Source of the DNA: QPIN01 sp964472945
GTDB lineage: Bacteria; Pseudomonadota; Gammaproteobacteria; Methylococcales; Methylomonadaceae
Direction: 5' to 3'
Length of the DNA: 7,616 nt
Assembly: GCA_964472945.1 (NCBI GenBank)
Contig: CAYYNM010000169.1
Span: forward strand, 1 to 7,616
Under the pieces are notes generated by a model that was not told where the DNA came from, ran no database searches, and saw only the letters and a program-made list of their open reading frames with translations. The position numbers were made by a program, and so were the translations under genes. Shown here piece by piece: positions 6,827-7,616 of this stretch; the first letter of the stretch is position 1, and the number at the start of each line of letters is the position of its first letter.

Positions 6827-6860
6827 GGTATAAACTAACGATATACCCTTAGTTTATACC
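6827..6860. repeat. Perfect 12-bp inverted repeat, operator- or element-end-like
   Basis: GGTATAAACTAA (6827-6838) and TTAGTTTATACC (6849-6860) are exact reverse complements around a 10-base spacer (CGATATACCC) that itself repeats part of the arm (TATACC). No T tract follows on either strand. It sits upstream of the minus-strand promoter and on the left of the transposase region. It could be a regulator-binding site, an insertion scar or a dispersed palindrome. Chance symmetry of this length is improbable. Confidence 0.75.
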
Positions 6861-7124
6861 TCAAACTATTTTCAATATAAATATAGCTTAAATGTGACAA
6901 AAAGATTGTACAAACAGTATTTTGTGTTAAAAATGGTAATTTTACAGCTTTTTACAGGTAGTACTCATTTTATCTATTCCTCTTACTACAACGCCATATC
7001 TGATGTCTTATCAGAAGACCAACCTACGGCGTTGATTGCAAAACAAAATAGCTTACATCTCATCCTAATGACAAAAAATCGACCTAAAAAACGCATGGTA
7101 AAATAGCTCTATCTTACATACCAC
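6861..7124. other. Non-coding stretch left of the transposase, with small repeats
   Basis: I find no convincing gene here. It holds a tandem direct repeat TTTTACAG (6940-6947 and 6950-6957, spacing ten bases, about one helical turn). It also holds a nested inverted repeat: CAACGCC (6989-6995) with GGCGTTG (7028-7034) enclosing TCTGAT (6999-7004) with ATCAGA (7010-7015). Such repeats just upstream of a transposase frame may belong to the left end of the insertion sequence, but I cannot define its terminal inverted repeat or target duplication. Confidence 0.4.
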
Positions 7125-7616
7125 ATGGGTTTCAAGCGGTTGAATAAAAATGATATTCAAAAAACCATTGTTGATTTATACAGTGAATCTGCCGCCTTGT
7201 CAGATCCTAAGACAAAAGATATCTTTCATACTTTACTTAATCTGGTTGATAAACTTTACAGTGAAAACGAATCACTAAAAGAACAAAACCAACAGCTCAA
7301 TGATGAAGTCAATCGTTTGAAAGGTGAGCAGGGAAAGCCTATGATTAAAGCGAATAGTCAACCCAGTGATCATTCTTCGGAAAAGGAGCGCAAACAGAAC
7401 GATGACTCAAACAATGAAGAGAAAAAAAAGAAACGCCAACGCAAACCCAAACTAACCAACGTTATTGTGATAGAGAACAAATATGCCACATAGATAAAAG
7501 CACTCTACCTAAAGACGTGCTATCTAAAGGCTATTCTGACATTGTTATTCAGGACATTAAGATCATCACCGATAATGTTAAATATCGTCGAGAGATGTAT
7601 TACTCGCCTTCTACTC
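7125..7616 (+). pseudogene. IS66-like transposase, frame-split and cut by window edge
   Basis: The first frame (7125-7493, 122 residues) shows the N-terminus of IS66-type transposases. It has KRLNKNDIQKTIVDLYSES, then a leucine-zipper coiled coil with Leu at 37, 44, 51, 58 and 65, the linker RLKGEQGKP (64-72), SSEKER, and a Lys-rich stretch. It ends at a stop codon at 7491. The family's next block continues in the -1 frame from about 7469: DREQICHIDKSTLP, then GYSDIVIQDI and YYSPS, open to the window end. Typical members run to about 450-500 residues with a C-terminal DDE domain, so most of the gene lies beyond the edge. The break may be a small deletion near 7463-7472. It could instead be bypassed by -1 frameshifting at the A_AAA_AAG heptamer 7424-7430, which is in the correct phase. 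No ribosome site is seen before the ATG. The family call rests on remembered motif patterns. Confidence 0.8.

Noticed and set aside
6989..7034. Possible integron attC site, from CAACGCC ... GGCGTTG arms
   Set aside because: The core triplets do not match the attC RYYYAAC/GTTRRRY pattern, the structure is short, and no integrase or cassette gene is near.
6894..7106. 70-codon open frame with GTG start
   Set aside because: No ribosome site, no recognisable domain, and it runs across the nested inverted repeat upstream of the transposase; most likely a chance frame.

Overview
The window is AT-rich bacterial DNA and reads as an accessory surface-polysaccharide or glycolipid region. It carries six substantially complete protein-coding genes, a broken or frameshifted insertion-sequence transposase running off the right edge, several inverted repeats, and a 100-base run of N (1803-1902) that marks an assembly gap of unknown true length. 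The protein flavour (bacterial GT2 enzymes, DAO-type oxidoreductase, IS66-type transposase, a REP-like hairpin) suggests a low-GC proteobacterium, perhaps gammaproteobacterial. No ribosomal or other phylogenetic marker is present, so this is only an impression.

Layout, left to right. Positions 1-212 are non-coding and hold a perfect 24-bp inverted repeat (100-156). A polytopic membrane protein with a GT-C-like first loop follows (213-1802, +), and its stop codon touches the gap. After the gap comes a tight + strand pair: a DAO-type FAD-dependent oxidoreductase (1911-3065) and a GtrB-like membrane glycosyltransferase (3068-4063). A 276-base non-coding stretch then contains a long rod-like hairpin with a T tract. 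It is followed by an extended SDR (NAD-dependent epimerase/dehydratase-like, 4340-5107, +). Convergent to it is a minus-strand pair: a soluble DPM1-like GT2 (5153-5914) encoded downstream of a xylose-isomerase-like TIM-barrel protein (5948-6754), with a recognisable promoter and a strong Shine-Dalgarno site. Positions 6755-7124 hold a perfect 12-bp inverted repeat and smaller repeats but no convincing gene. From 7125 to the end lies the N-terminal part of an IS66-like transposase split between two frames.

How the genes may work together (inference): two polyprenyl-phosphate-type glycosyltransferases, a GT-C-like membrane protein, an FAD oxidoreductase, an SDR and a TIM-barrel isomerase/epimerase are what one would expect of a cassette that makes or modifies an unusual sugar and transfers it through a lipid carrier. 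No substrate can be read from the sequence. Three of the enzymes have departures at canonical active-site positions: both GT2 DxD motifs and the SDR YxxxK lysine. These departures, and an in-phase A_AAA_AAG slippery heptamer in the transposase, are the most interesting points. I do not see a clearly new multi-gene system of the defence or mobile type.
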